Assembly: GCA_000421065.1 (NCBI GenBank)
Contig: ATWD01000003.1
Coordinates: 124,001 to 188,000 of the forward strand
Direction: 5' to 3'
DNA: 64,000 bases
From: Acidobacteriaceae bacterium TAA 166
GTDB taxonomy: Bacteria > Acidobacteriota > Terriglobia > Terriglobales > Acidobacteriaceae
How positions within the stretch are numbered: position 1 is the stretch's first letter; each line of letters opens with the position of its first letter. The translations under genes and the position numbers were made by a program. Shown here one piece after another: positions 35,112 to 45,173 of the stretch. The notes under the pieces are model-generated. The model was not told the origin of the DNA. It ran no database searches and was given only the letters and a program-made list of their open reading frames with translations.

Positions 35112-36824
35112 TTATGGCTCCGACTTCCATAATGCCTGCCGAATCGTAGAGGAGTTTCCGGAATCTCTGTTCTCAGTCTCGCGGAGATAGCTGTGGATTG
35201 CTGAGACCACAACCGACCCCTCTCCGACGGCCGACGCCACACGCTTCACCGAACCGGATCGCACATCGCCGACAACGAATATGCCGGGAACAGAAGTTTC
35301 GTAGTCGCGGCAACCTCCGTCCTTTGGCGACACTACAACCCGGACGAAACCTTTTTCGTCTAGATCGACACATCCACCGAGCCATGCGGTGCATGGCTCT
35401 GCTCCAATCATGACAAAAACGTGGTGGATGGGACGCTCCTCTTGCTGGCCTGTCCGCAAATTTTTCCAAGTAACGGCCTGTAGCTGCCGATCGCCGCGAA
35501 GGGCGACGATCTCCGTTTCTGTATGGAGCGTGATGGCCATGGAAGAACTAATTCGCTCCATGAGGTACTCCGACATGGTACTCGCTAGTTCTTCGCCGCG
35601 AATGAGAAGGTGGACGTGTCTCGCGGAAGTGGCAAGATACAGGACAGCCTGGCCAGCCGAGTTGCCACCACCTACTACTATGACTTCATTGGCAGCGCAA
35701 AGCCGTGATTCAATCACCGTAGCCGAATAGTAGATGCCCGTCCCTTCGAACTCCGCAAGATTAGAAATTGCGAGCTTACGGTAACGTGCTCCTGTAGCGA
35801 TCACAATTGTACGGGCACGCACACGAGCCCCGCCCTCAAGCGTCAGGATGAAGGGCCGTTGCGCGCAATCGATCGCAGTGATGTACCGGGAAATGGCAAG
35901 CTTCGCTCCGAACTTCTGGGCCTGTACCTGGGCGCGAGACGCAAGCTCTTGTCCAGAGATACCTGACGGAAATCCCAGATAGTTTTCGATGCGCGAGCTC
36001 GTACCCGCCTGGCCGCCGGGCGCATTTCCTTCGATAACAATTGTTCCCAGCCCTTCAGAAGCGGCGTATACGGATGCCGCTAGACCCGCTGGGCCAGCCC
36101 CTGCGATCGCTAGGTCATAGGTCACATCTGCAGACAGATCCTCGGCGAGACCCAACACATCAGCAAGACGGGCATTGGATGGATTGCGCAAGACGGTTCC
36201 TTTGGAGAGCACCACGGGGAGCTCTTCGACGTTGATGTGGAACGTGTCCATCATCGCTGTGCCTTCGGGATTTACCTCGACGTCTAAAAGACGATAAGGA
36301 TAGCTGTTCCGCGACAAGAAACTTTCAATCCGAAGCGTATCCGCCCGCCGCGATGAGCCAAGCAGCGCCACACCACCTTGCGAGCGGTGCATCAGGTTCA
36401 GGCGGCGAAGGAGGAGCGTCCGCATGACAATGTCGGCAATGTCGGACTCAGTCGTTACACATTCAAGAAACCGCCCATGTGAGATACAAATCAGATCTGC
36501 GGGAGTCCCGGTCCGGGCGCTCACGATGGTTTCGCGGTCAGCAAGCATGTCTAGACCTCCAGTGAATTCTCCTCTTCTAAGGATCGTCACAACCGTATCT
36601 ACACCGTGCTCGTCGGGGCCGGCAATGATTACAGATCCATTCAGCACGATGAAAAAGTCGACTCGCCGCGCACCTCGCGGATAGAGTACGGCACCTTCCA
36701 GGAACTGCTCATTTGTCCCATATTTGCGGCATCGATCGAGCATCTCGTCGCTCAACGCTGGAAAGGGTAGCTCTCGGCTTGCGGTCCAGCCATCGAGACT
36801 GAATGGGAAGACTTTCTCTGGCAC
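35112..36824 (-). CDS. cNMP-binding / thioredoxin-reductase-like flavoprotein fusion, no CxxC
   Basis: A 570-residue fusion. Residues about 25-140 form a cyclic-nucleotide-binding beta-roll (YPRGARRVDFFIVLNGSVI, EFTGG). Residues about 230-540 form a FAD/NAD(P) pyridine-nucleotide fold with LAIAGAGPAGLAASVYAASEG and the GGGNSAGQAV second nucleotide loop. The redox CxxC of true thioredoxin reductases (CATC) is replaced by YYSATVIESRLC, so the enzyme cannot reduce thioredoxin by the usual route. GTG start with GAGG upstream. Acidobacteria and others have such fusions; the ligand and electron acceptor are not established. It is divergent from fumC. Confidence 0.87.
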   Translation of the reverse strand: MPEKVFPFSLDGWTASRELPFPALSDEMLDRCRKYGTNEQFLEGAVLYPRGARRVDFFIVLNGSVIIAGPDEHGVDTVVTILRRGEFTGGLDMLADRETIVSARTGTPADLICISHGRFLECVTTESDIADIVMRTLLLRRLNLMHRSQGGVALLGSSRRADTLRIESFLSRNSYPYRLLDVEVNPEGTAMMDTFHINVEELPVVLSKGTVLRNPSNARLADVLGLAEDLSADVTYDLAIAGAGPAGLAASVYAASEGLGTIVIEGNAPGGQAGTSSRIENYLGFPSGISGQELASRAQVQAQKFGAKLAISRYITAIDCAQRPFILTLEGGARVRARTIVIATGARYRKLAISNLAEFEGTGIYYSATVIESRLCAANEVIVVGGGNSAGQAVLYLATSARHVHLLIRGEELASTMSEYLMERISSSMAITLHTETEIVALRGDRQLQAVTWKNLRTGQQEERPIHHVFVMIGAEPCTAWLGGCVDLDEKGFVRVVVSPKDGGCRDYETSVPGIFVVGDVRSGSVKRVASAVGEGSVVVSAIHSYLRETENRDSGNSSTIRQALWKSEP

Positions 36825-36901
36825 CTAAAAACCTCATCCTCAGTGGGAACTTCTTCAGAGCCATGTCATCATCTTTGGTCGAAATTCCATCGTGACTATG
36901 C

Positions 36902-36916
36902 GTGAAGAGTTGTGAA
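36902..36916 (+). promoter_or_regulatory. GTGAA-N5-GTGAA direct-repeat motif, fumC upstream copy 1
   Basis: GTGAAGAGTTGTGAA. It sits 160 bp before fumC and 78 bp from the start of the divergent flavoprotein gene, so either may be the target. Same halves and spacing as the other copies. Confidence 0.45.
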
Positions 36917-37007
36917 AGGCCGTTGGCGACTCGATTGGCGGATTACCCAGATCTCAAGCCGCATCGATACGTGCCCCTCCCCACACCAAAACACGTTCTA
37001 TCGAAAC

Positions 37008-37022
37008 TTCACGACTCTTCAC
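37008..37022 (-). promoter_or_regulatory. GTGAA-N5-GTGAA direct-repeat motif, fumC upstream copy 2
   Basis: On the complement this reads GTGAAGAGTCGTGAA, about 53 bp before the fumC start. It differs from copy 1 in one base of the spacer and has opposite orientation. Confidence 0.45.
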
Positions 37023-37074
37023 GAACTGCGATTCGAACAAATGCGATAAAGGGAAACCATTGGGGAAAGATAAT

Positions 37075-38532
37075 ATGATCACGCCTTCGCAAGACATCGA
37101 CGGACTCGACAAGCAAACTCCTGGAACGCTTTTGGAAAACGGCCGAGTCCGAGTCGAAAGCGACTCTCTCGGCAACGTGGCTGTGCCTCAGGAGCGGCTC
37201 TGGGGGGCGCAAACGCAACGTTCCTTGATCCACTTCTCCATTGGCCAGGACCTCATGCCAAAAGAGGTGTATCACGCCTACGGTTATGTAAAAAAGGCCG
37301 CGGCGCTGGTTAACGGCAAACTTGGTCTCCTACCCGAGGACAAGGTGAGGCTCATTGCAGAAGTGGCGGACGATGTCATTGCGGGTAAGCTGGACGCGGA
37401 GTTCCCCCTCTTTGTCTGGCAGACCGGATCAGGCACTCAGTCGAACATGAATGTTAATGAGGTAATTTCCAATCGCGCTATTCAGATTACGGGCGGAATC
37501 CTCGGAACAAAAGATCCCATTCATCCCAACGATCATGTCAACATGTCGCAGTCCTCGAACGACTCTTTCCCAACGGCAATGCACATCGCTGCCGTGCTGG
37601 AGATCCGAAAGTATCTTCTTCCTCGCGTGGATAGCCTCGCCAAGGCGATCGAGAACAAATCGAAAGAGTGGTCGAATGTCGTCAAGATCGGCCGCACTCA
37701 TCTGGAAGATGCAGTGCCTCTCACAGTGGGCCAGGAATGGTCCGGGTACGCGACCCAGTTGCGTAACGCAATGTCTCAGATCGAGGATTCCCTCAAAGGG
37801 CTGTATCAACTGGCAGCTGGCGGTACCGCAGTCGGAACTGGACTTAATGCACCAAAGGGCTTCGCGAAGGGTATTGCCGCATCGATCGCAGAACTCACCG
37901 GTGAACCTTTTATCACAGCCCCCAACAAGTTTGCGGCGCAGGGCTCGCTGGATGCGATGGTCGCAGCCCATGCGGCGCTACGGGCTCTCGCCGTTGCGTT
38001 AATGAAGATTGCCAACGACATGCGTTGGCTTGCTTCGGGGCCACGTTGCGGCCTTAGCGAACTCATCTTGCCCGCCAACGAGCCTGGTTCCTCCATTATG
38101 CCCGGTAAGGTGAACCCTACCCAGTGCGAGGCGATCGTTATGATTGCGATCCAAGTCATCGGAGACGACACGGCTGTAGCATTCGCTGGCTCACAGGGGA
38201 ACTTCGAGCTCAATGCTATGCGACCTATCATCATTAACAACTTTCTTCACTCCGCACGTAATCTGGCTGACGGGTGCGACAAGTTCCGGACATACTCCGT
38301 CGAAGGCACGCAGCTCAATCGCGGCAAGATCAAACAATATCTCGATGAGTCCCTGATGCTGGTGACTGCACTCAGCCCCGTCATCGGATACGACAAATCG
38401 TCGAAGATTGCACACATGGCCCTCAATGATGGAACTACGCTGAAACAGGCGGCACTTAAGAGTGGTTTTGTCGACGAGGTGACCTTCGATCAAGTGGTCG
38501 ATCCGAACAAGATGATCTCCGGTGAGAACTAG
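37075..38532 (+). CDS. fumC: Class II fumarate hydratase
   Basis: A 485-residue fumarase if started at ATG 37075; a TTG at 37060 would add five residues. The lyase signature GSSIMPGKVNP is present, as are SSNDSFPTAMH and GRTHLEDAVP, all typical of the FumC subclass and not aspartase. It interconverts fumarate and malate. Two GTGAA motifs lie upstream. It is followed by oprB and AEC transporter genes 5 bp and 13 bp apart, so malate/dicarboxylate handling and fumarase seem linked. Confidence 0.93.
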   Translation: MITPSQDIDGLDKQTPGTLLENGRVRVESDSLGNVAVPQERLWGAQTQRSLIHFSIGQDLMPKEVYHAYGYVKKAAALVNGKLGLLPEDKVRLIAEVADDVIAGKLDAEFPLFVWQTGSGTQSNMNVNEVISNRAIQITGGILGTKDPIHPNDHVNMSQSSNDSFPTAMHIAAVLEIRKYLLPRVDSLAKAIENKSKEWSNVVKIGRTHLEDAVPLTVGQEWSGYATQLRNAMSQIEDSLKGLYQLAAGGTAVGTGLNAPKGFAKGIAASIAELTGEPFITAPNKFAAQGSLDAMVAAHAALRALAVALMKIANDMRWLASGPRCGLSELILPANEPGSSIMPGKVNPTQCEAIVMIAIQVIGDDTAVAFAGSQGNFELNAMRPIIINNFLHSARNLADGCDKFRTYSVEGTQLNRGKIKQYLDESLMLVTALSPVIGYDKSSKIAHMALNDGTTLKQAALKSGFVDEVTFDQVVDPNKMISGEN

Positions 38533-38537
38533 AGATC

Positions 38538-39845
38538 ATGCGTTTCCGCTTATCCATCTCCGTGGTGTATAGCTTCGTCTCGGTTGCTCTCCTCGCCGTG
38601 GTAGCGGCTCCACTGTCCTCGCAGACCACTGAAGAGGGTCCCTTTGCCGGCCCGGATGCTCATGAACACGAGGTACACGACCGAGGCCATCTGTTTGGGG
38701 ACTGGAGTGGGGAGCGCCAACGCTTGCTTGAACATGGATTCCAACTGGATGTGCAGTATGTCGCCGACCACCTCTCGAATATCCGCAGCGATGAGAAAAC
38801 GAGATTGACCAGTTGGAATCGTTTCCGAGGAACGGCCGATCTCGATTTGGGCCGCATGGGCGGCCCAAAGGATGTCTTTGTTCACGTCACGGCACTCTGG
38901 CAAGCTGGCGGAATTCTGGGCCAATATCTCGGTCTGGTGACAAGCCCGAGCGGTATGTCCAGCGGCGACACATTTCGTTTGGACTCGTGGTGGCTGGAGA
39001 AGCGCTTCCGGGAGCGCATAGCGTTCCGGGTCGGACAATTCGCCGGCCAAGACTTTTATGGTTCCCAGCACTTCGCGAGTTCCTTCATCTTCGAGCCGAT
39101 GGGATACGCACTCAGTAATCTGTCGAATACTTATGAGACATTTGATCCTCCTTCCACGCCGGCCGCTGAGCTGCGGGTTTCGCCGGCAGCTTACTTCTAT
39201 ATCAAGTCGATGGTGATGGCGGGAGATCGCTTTCCCTACGCTCATAACCCGACGGGACTTGCACCGCAATTTCGCGGGGCGCCGGTCAGCGCCTCGGAAA
39301 TTGGCTTTACCCTAGGCAAACGGGCCGCCTCTGTACGTGCATTCGATACCGTCGAGGATCGCAGAGGCTACTCTGGGCTCTACCAGTTTGGGGCCACCTA
39401 CAATCCTGGAAAATTTGCGCAGGCAGGTGCCGTCGCCAAAAGCTCAGGCAACGAACTTCTCTACCTTATGGCTAGCCAGTCACTCTACAGGACCGATCCC
39501 GTTTCCTCGCATGGGCTGGATGTCACGGCGTCGATCGACTGGAGCCCTGCCAAGGCCAACCCACATAATCGGCTTCTTACTGCAGGTCTTCGTTGGAATG
39601 AGCCGCTTCCGATCAGAAATCACAACACCGTCTCAATCGGCTACGTGCAATCCGGATTCAGCTCCTATTTTCCGAATGCGAGCACAGGGCAGCCCCTCAA
39701 GACAGAATATGGGGCGGAGTGCAACCTGCTACTGGATCTGACGCGATCGCTGCTGTTACAGCCCGTACTCCAGTACTATGCGCACGCTGGCGGTACGGAC
39801 CGGAGCGCCGTGGTACTCGGCTTTCGTTCCAAAATCGATTTCTGA
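38538..39845 (+). CDS. OprB-family carbohydrate-selective porin
   Basis: A 435-residue outer-membrane porin. It has a signal peptide (residues about 1-29, hydrophobic VALLAVVAAPLSSQ), then DRGHLFGDWSGERQRL, which is the OprB family start. The rest is beta-barrel, with a typical aromatic C-terminus (RSKIDF). OprB proteins pass sugars, but relatives serve other solutes. It starts 5 bp after fumC, so it is probably cotranscribed with it. Confidence 0.85.
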   Translation: MRFRLSISVVYSFVSVALLAVVAAPLSSQTTEEGPFAGPDAHEHEVHDRGHLFGDWSGERQRLLEHGFQLDVQYVADHLSNIRSDEKTRLTSWNRFRGTADLDLGRMGGPKDVFVHVTALWQAGGILGQYLGLVTSPSGMSSGDTFRLDSWWLEKRFRERIAFRVGQFAGQDFYGSQHFASSFIFEPMGYALSNLSNTYETFDPPSTPAAELRVSPAAYFYIKSMVMAGDRFPYAHNPTGLAPQFRGAPVSASEIGFTLGKRAASVRAFDTVEDRRGYSGLYQFGATYNPGKFAQAGAVAKSSGNELLYLMASQSLYRTDPVSSHGLDVTASIDWSPAKANPHNRLLTAGLRWNEPLPIRNHNTVSIGYVQSGFSSYFPNASTGQPLKTEYGAECNLLLDLTRSLLLQPVLQYYAHAGGTDRSAVVLGFRSKIDF

Positions 39846-39858
39846 AAGGGACACGTTC

Positions 39859-40833
39859 ATGAATGTCGCGGATCTTTTTTCCACGCTGATCCCTGTGTTT
39901 TTCGTCCTCCTGCTTGGCTTTCTGGCGGGTAAACGTCACGACTTCGCTCCCGAACAGGCCTCCGGTCTGAGCAAGCTTGCCTTAGGTTTTGCACTGCCGG
40001 CTTCGCTCTTTGATGGAATGTCAAACCTTCCCAAGCCACTTCTAATCGCACAGTGGGAACTCGCCTGTCTCTTGCTCGTTGTCCACCTTGGCCTCCTGGG
40101 AGTGGCCTATCTCACGTTGCGGTATGCCCTCCATCTCGATGCGATCGCCAGCGCTCTGTATGCATTGGTACTGAGCACCTCCGCAACACCTGTCTTTGGT
40201 ATATCTGTTCTTTCCCCGCTACTCGGTCCTACCAGCATCGGCACCGTTGGGCTCGTAGCATTGGCGATCAACTTCTCGGTTCCCGTGGCCGTCATCCTTT
40301 TGGAAGCCTTTCAGACCCCAGACGCCGGACGGGTCGATCGTTCTCAGTACGTTCAGGAGTTGCCGAGTGCCACTCCAAATCCGATATGGAAAGGAGTGCG
40401 CGAAGGCCTGAAGTCGCCTCTCCTGTGGGCTCCTGTCCTGGGAGTGTTGGTGGTACTGACCGGACTGCATGTGCCCTCTCTCGCACGCAACTCACTGAAT
40501 TTCATTGGCTCCGCTACATCGGGAGTAGCAGTATTCACGGTCGGACTAACTCTCTCAGCTCATGCCATCGCGTTATCCCGCACGGTACTTCTCGGAACGC
40601 TTGGCCGCTTGACCCTTCAGACAGGTTTGCTGTTGCTCGGGCTTCACCTGCTCCATATATCCGGACCTTTCGCCCGCGAGGCTCTAGTGTGCTGCAGCTT
40701 CCCCTCGGCGACGGTCTCCGTCTTGCTGGCCTCCAAATATCGTCGCGCAGAAGCTGAGATCGCTTCGATACTTGCCTTCTCGACGCTCTTACTGATCATA
40801 AGTGTGCCCGTGACGCTGCATTTAGTTCGGTAG
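39859..40833 (+). CDS. AEC-family (auxin efflux carrier-like) transporter
   Basis: A 324-residue inner-membrane protein with about ten hydrophobic helices. I start it at ATG 39859, 13 bp after oprB, with GAAAGGG upstream. The first helices (LIPVFFVLLLGFLAGK) and the centrally broken helices with Pro and Asn (ALAINFSVPVAV) match the AEC/MdcF group, which moves malonate, malate or other small organic acids. With fumC upstream and poxB/mqo downstream, a dicarboxylate or C3 acid substrate fits, but this is inference. Confidence 0.83.
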   Translation: MNVADLFSTLIPVFFVLLLGFLAGKRHDFAPEQASGLSKLALGFALPASLFDGMSNLPKPLLIAQWELACLLLVVHLGLLGVAYLTLRYALHLDAIASALYALVLSTSATPVFGISVLSPLLGPTSIGTVGLVALAINFSVPVAVILLEAFQTPDAGRVDRSQYVQELPSATPNPIWKGVREGLKSPLLWAPVLGVLVVLTGLHVPSLARNSLNFIGSATSGVAVFTVGLTLSAHAIALSRTVLLGTLGRLTLQTGLLLLGLHLLHISGPFAREALVCCSFPSATVSVLLASKYRRAEAEIASILAFSTLLLIISVPVTLHLVR

Positions 40834-41033
40834 GACCTGACACAACTCTCGCGACCAACTGCCCCGCTGGAAAGCGTGGCATCTGTCACCGAGGACCGAA
40901 TCTTGTATATCGTCGAGGACCGTCCGGTGTGGCATCTCCCGTTGAGCGTCCTAATCAGTATGAAAATGAACTAATTCGGCTAACGAATCGCGTGTGTGAG
41001 TGCCCCGATTGTCTTGATGATTGGAATGAGGTG

Positions 41034-41062
41034 GTAGGCGTCTCCTGTGATGAGTCGCCTAC
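41034..41062. terminator. Short hairpin between convergent transporter and poxB genes
   Basis: GTAGGCG (41034-41040) pairs with CGCCTAC (41056-41062) around a 15-base loop. The convergent spacing (40834-41100) also holds a weak 62-codon ORF from GTG 40929 with several Cys residues; I do not call it a gene. Confidence 0.4.
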
Positions 41063-41100
41063 GGACCCAGCCTCAACCTCCGTGCGCGATGACAAATTTC

Positions 41101-42825
41101 TCAGCGCAACACGTTAGTCCTGGCAAGATCTATCACTTCATCTCCACGTCCGCTCAACACAGCACGAATCATATAGAGGCTGAAACCAAGAGCCTGATCA
41201 ATTGAGATTGTCGGAGGCATCGAAAGTTCTTGCCGATTGACTATCACTTCGACCAATGCAGGACCATCGTGCGTCAATGCTTCGCTCAGAGCTGAGCGAA
41301 GCTCTTCAGGCTTCTCTACGCGAACACCGTAGAGTCCAGCGGATTCAGCCAGTTTTGCGAAATTTGGATTGACCAGATTGGTTCCATAGTCGACAAGTCC
41401 GGCAGCCTTCATCTCCAATTCGACAAAACCCAAAGAACTATTATTGAAGACTACTAGCTTTACCGGCAGAGTGAGCTGGCGTAGTGTCAACAAGTCTCCA
41501 AGAAGCATCGCCAACCCTCCATCACCCGAAAGAGTGATGACCTGTCTCCCCGGATGGCTGGACTGGACTCCGATAGCCTGTGGCAGAGCATTAGCCATCG
41601 AGCCATGACTAAAGGAGCCGAGCAATCTACGCTTGCCATTCATATGGAGATAACGAGCAGCCCAGACCGTGGGTGTACCCACGTCGCAGCTAAAGACAGC
41701 ATCTTCAGCAGCCAGCTCATCCAGGACCTTTGCGACATATTGTGGGTGGATGGGGGATCGACCCTGTTCGCCCGTAGCGAGATCATCGAGGCTCTTGCGA
41801 GCATTTTTGTAGTGGCCGAGGCATTTATCAAGATACGATCTGTCGGTCTTGCTCTCGAGTTGCGGCGTCAACACCTCAAGTGTGTCCTTGACATTGCCAA
41901 TCAGTCCAAGATCGATGGGAGTCCGGCGTCCGATCTGTTCCCCAAGACGATCCACTTGAATGATCTTTGCTCCCTTCGGATAGAACTGCCGATAAGGGAA
42001 ATCCGTTCCCAGCATGAGCAACGCATCGCACTCCATCATCGCGTGGTAGCCGGACGAAAAACCAAGTAATCCAGTCATCCCAACGTCATAAGGGTTGTCG
42101 TATTCGATGAACTCCTTGCCTCGCAATGCATGCACGATTGGAGCCTTCAGCTTCTCCGCCAATTCAAGGAGTTCGGCGTGGGCACCCTCGCAACCTGCGC
42201 CACCCAAAATAGTGACTTTTCGAGCTTCGTTCAGGATTTTTGCCGCAGCCTCAACTTCATTTTCTGAGGGAAACAGATAGGAGTCGGAATCCGTGATGCC
42301 AAGCGAAAGTGCAGGCGCGGAACATTCGCGTAGTGCTACGTCTCCGGGAATGACCACTACGGCAACGCCTCGCTTTGCGAGAGCGGTGCGTATGGCAATC
42401 CCCAGCACTCTGGGCATCTGCTCTGGTTGCGAAACCAGTTCGCAGTAATGGCTACAATCTTTGAACAGATGCTCAGGATGTGTCTCCTGAAAGTAGCTGC
42501 TTCCGATCTCATCGCTCGGGATCTGTGCCGCAATCGCAAGCACGGGTACACGATTCCGCTGACAATCGAAAAGACCGTTGATGAGGTGAAGATTGCCGGG
42601 CCCGCAACTGCCAGCGCACACTGCAAGTTTCCCGGTTAGGTGAGCCTCTGCCCCGGCGGCAAACGCAGCCACCTCCTCATGTCTTACATGGAGCCAATCG
42701 ATCTCCTTGCTCTTCCGGATGACCTCGGTTACGCCGTTCAGAGAGTCGCCTACGACGCCATAGACCCGTTTCACACCGGCATTTACCAGTGTTTCGATGA
42801 GAACTTCTGCGACCTTTTGTGCCAT
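41101..42825 (-). CDS. poxB: Pyruvate:quinone oxidoreductase (pyruvate oxidase)
   Basis: A 574-residue ThDP/FAD enzyme that oxidises pyruvate to acetate and carbon dioxide and passes electrons to quinone. The N-terminus VYGVVGDSLNGV and the glutamate in WLHVRHEEVAAFAAG supply ThDP chemistry; SGDGGLAMLLGDLLTLRQLT is the ThDP-binding GDG...NN region (FNNSS follows). The C-terminus carries the membrane-binding region in PoxB. ATG 42825 with GAGGTG upstream is preferred to a GTG four codons earlier. It is on the same strand as cupin, mqo and fdh further right. Confidence 0.88.
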   Translation of the reverse strand: MAQKVAEVLIETLVNAGVKRVYGVVGDSLNGVTEVIRKSKEIDWLHVRHEEVAAFAAGAEAHLTGKLAVCAGSCGPGNLHLINGLFDCQRNRVPVLAIAAQIPSDEIGSSYFQETHPEHLFKDCSHYCELVSQPEQMPRVLGIAIRTALAKRGVAVVVIPGDVALRECSAPALSLGITDSDSYLFPSENEVEAAAKILNEARKVTILGGAGCEGAHAELLELAEKLKAPIVHALRGKEFIEYDNPYDVGMTGLLGFSSGYHAMMECDALLMLGTDFPYRQFYPKGAKIIQVDRLGEQIGRRTPIDLGLIGNVKDTLEVLTPQLESKTDRSYLDKCLGHYKNARKSLDDLATGEQGRSPIHPQYVAKVLDELAAEDAVFSCDVGTPTVWAARYLHMNGKRRLLGSFSHGSMANALPQAIGVQSSHPGRQVITLSGDGGLAMLLGDLLTLRQLTLPVKLVVFNNSSLGFVELEMKAAGLVDYGTNLVNPNFAKLAESAGLYGVRVEKPEELRSALSEALTHDGPALVEVIVNRQELSMPPTISIDQALGFSLYMIRAVLSGRGDEVIDLARTNVLR

Positions 42826-43015
42826 ATGCCCCTTCACCTCGCTTCGTAAAAAAATAGCCAGATGCGCTCGATGGATTTGCTTTGTTGCGCTTATCGAAGA
42901 ATTTCCATTCCCAAAACGACGTGGCTTCCCGAAGGGTACTCCCGCTCTGCCGAGACCCGTTCTTTATGCCCCTCGGTCCGCAGCGAACGACTCAGCAGGC
43001 CGGATCGATATGTTT

Positions 43016-43372
43016 TCAATCTGGCACAAAATGAAGGTCCGCGCCGGTCTGGAACGGGACGTACGCTCGTATCCAAGGCTGGTCATTCACCAACCTCCAT
43101 GTGTGCCCCGTGCCTGTATGGTCCACGGCGATCAAGACTTCGCCAGGCTGCACAACAAACGTTTCGTCCGTCCGAGTAACGAACTCAATCGCTCCTGCGA
43201 GAAACAACACGTACTGCGGAATCGGATCGTTATGCCAACCCATTGAGGAGTGAGGAGGATCTTCCTTGAACATGATCGATTGTGCTGCTATCACATGCTT
43301 GGGTTCCACACTGCCACGCTTCACATGGGAGTGGCCGTCATCTCCGGTGTACAAATAATAAGCACGTATCAT
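43016..43372 (-). CDS. Small single-cupin protein
   Basis: About 118 residues from ATG 43372 (GAGGAGAGAAAA upstream). A cupin strand pattern is visible in GWHNDPIPQYVLFLAGAIEF and VQPGEVLIAVDHTGTGHTW, which give one or two possible metal-binding His. It lies between mqo (22 bp) and poxB, on the same strand, and may be part of an operon starting at mqo. Substrate unknown. Confidence 0.75.
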   Translation of the reverse strand: MIRAYYLYTGDDGHSHVKRGSVEPKHVIAAQSIMFKEDPPHSSMGWHNDPIPQYVLFLAGAIEFVTRTDETFVVQPGEVLIAVDHTGTGHTWRLVNDQPWIRAYVPFQTGADLHFVPD

Positions 43373-43394
43373 TTTTCTCTCCTCTTGCATCGAG

Positions 43395-44936
43395 TCACTT
43401 TGTTATAGGTGGTACATTCCCCATGCCACCCGTATTGAGTTTTGCGTAGTCAATATTGAGGACCTCGGCAGTTTCTGCCCGAACTCGGTCGCATAGCGCT
43501 GCATCGTCAACCAATGAGATTCCATAAGAAGGAATGATCTTCTTCAACGTTGTCTTCCAGCCGCTCTTTAGCTGATCCGGAAAGCACCGCTGCAGCAGGT
43601 CGAGCATGATCGATACAGCGGTGGATGCCCCGGGAGATGCTCCCAGCAAAGCCGCGAGACTGCGGTCGGCGGAGGTGACAATCTCCGTGCCAAACTCAAG
43701 CACGCCTCCCCTTTGTCCTTCGCGCTTGATAATCTGCACACGCTGACCTGCCTCCTCGAGTCGCCAGTCAGATTCTTGTGCGAGCGGGTAATACTCACGT
43801 AATGCCTTGAAGCGTGCCTCCGAAGACTCGACCACCTGACCGATCAGATATTCCTCCAGCGAAAGATTATTCTTGGCGACGTCCAGCATGGGTATGATGT
43901 TCTCAATCTCCACCGACTTGAACAGCTCCGTGTAGGAGCCATGCTTCAGAAACTTGCTGGAAAATCCCGCATAGGGCCCGAAGAGTAGGGAAGTCCTTCC
44001 ATTTACATGTCGCCTGTCGAGGTGAGGCACCGACATCGGAGGCGAACCAGATGCGGCTTTACCGTACACCTTCGCGTCATGGCGAGCCGCCAGTTCTTCA
44101 TTGTCGCAGCGGAGCCAGAGTCCGCTTACTGGAAAGCCTGCATAGTTTTCCTGCTCAGGAATCCCGGACTTTTGCAACAGCGGGAGAGCGCCGCCCCCCG
44201 CTCCGAGGAAAACAAAGTTCGCGTAAACGATGCGCTTCTCTCCGGTGAGCTGATCTTTGACATACACGCTCCAGCCCGAGCCATCGCGGTTCAGATCATC
44301 TACAAGGCTGTTGAAGTGAATGGTGAATCCCTCTTTGGCGCGGAGCCAATTCAGCAGACCGCTGGTAAGCGCACCGTAGTTCACGTCCGTGCCTGTCACC
44401 ATACGTGTAGCCGCCAGTTTGTCGGAGCCTTCTCGACCCTCCATCACTAACGGAAACCATTCAGCCAGGCGGTCGTTGTCTTCAGTGAACTCCATACCGT
44501 AATAGCAATGCTCCACGGAGAGAGTTTCATAGCGCTTTCTCAGATATGCAACATTTTCCTCTCCCCAGACGAAGCTGCAGTGTGGCACAGAGTGGATAAA
44601 CGATTGAGGATCCTGGATCGCCCCCTGCCGGACGAGATACGCCCACATCTGACGTGACAGATCAAAACGAGTGTTGACATCCAATGCCTTGGACACATCA
44701 ATACTCCCGTCGCTGCGCTCAGGGGTGTAATTCAACTCGCACAAAGCCGCATGACCCGTTCCCGCGTTGTTCCATGGACCGGAACTCTCCTGTGCTTCAC
44801 TGTCGAGGACTTCATACAACGCGATCTTGAGGCTGGGATCCACTTCCTTGAGCAAAACTGCCAAAGTCATGCTCATGATGCCCGCGCCTACGAGAAGAAC
44901 ATCGGCCTTACTCGTAATATTTGGCTTGCTTTCCAT
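43395..44936 (-). CDS. mqo: Malate:quinone oxidoreductase
   Basis: A 513-residue FAD enzyme of the membrane periphery that oxidises malate to oxaloacetate and reduces quinone. N-terminal FAD motif VLLVGAGIMSMTLAVLL; family blocks SSGPWNNAGTGHAALCELNYTP and the C-terminal TGGMGNVPP. Length matches Mqo. AAGGGGCG precedes the ATG. Its product and substrate connect to fumarase (fumC) on the left; the AEC carrier may deliver malate. Confidence 0.93.
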   Translation of the reverse strand: MESKPNITSKADVLLVGAGIMSMTLAVLLKEVDPSLKIALYEVLDSEAQESSGPWNNAGTGHAALCELNYTPERSDGSIDVSKALDVNTRFDLSRQMWAYLVRQGAIQDPQSFIHSVPHCSFVWGEENVAYLRKRYETLSVEHCYYGMEFTEDNDRLAEWFPLVMEGREGSDKLAATRMVTGTDVNYGALTSGLLNWLRAKEGFTIHFNSLVDDLNRDGSGWSVYVKDQLTGEKRIVYANFVFLGAGGGALPLLQKSGIPEQENYAGFPVSGLWLRCDNEELAARHDAKVYGKAASGSPPMSVPHLDRRHVNGRTSLLFGPYAGFSSKFLKHGSYTELFKSVEIENIIPMLDVAKNNLSLEEYLIGQVVESSEARFKALREYYPLAQESDWRLEEAGQRVQIIKREGQRGGVLEFGTEIVTSADRSLAALLGASPGASTAVSIMLDLLQRCFPDQLKSGWKTTLKKIIPSYGISLVDDAALCDRVRAETAEVLNIDYAKLNTGGMGNVPPITK

Positions 44937-45173
44937 TTGCGCCCCTTCCCATTTGACATTGAGTTAGCTGCATGGCGAGCCTATATTTAAGACGTGGGCT
45001 GCCGTTTGTCTTGGACCTTAGCGAAATGTTGCCCACATGCATGGACGAACGCGCCACAGGGATATTTAATCCTTTTGCTCGACCGCTACAGTGGCACCCC
45101 ATGCGGCCTATTAGGACCGCACGGAATTAGGGTACTGAGTGCTCGTTACAGCAAGGCTCCCTACTATGAAGGT

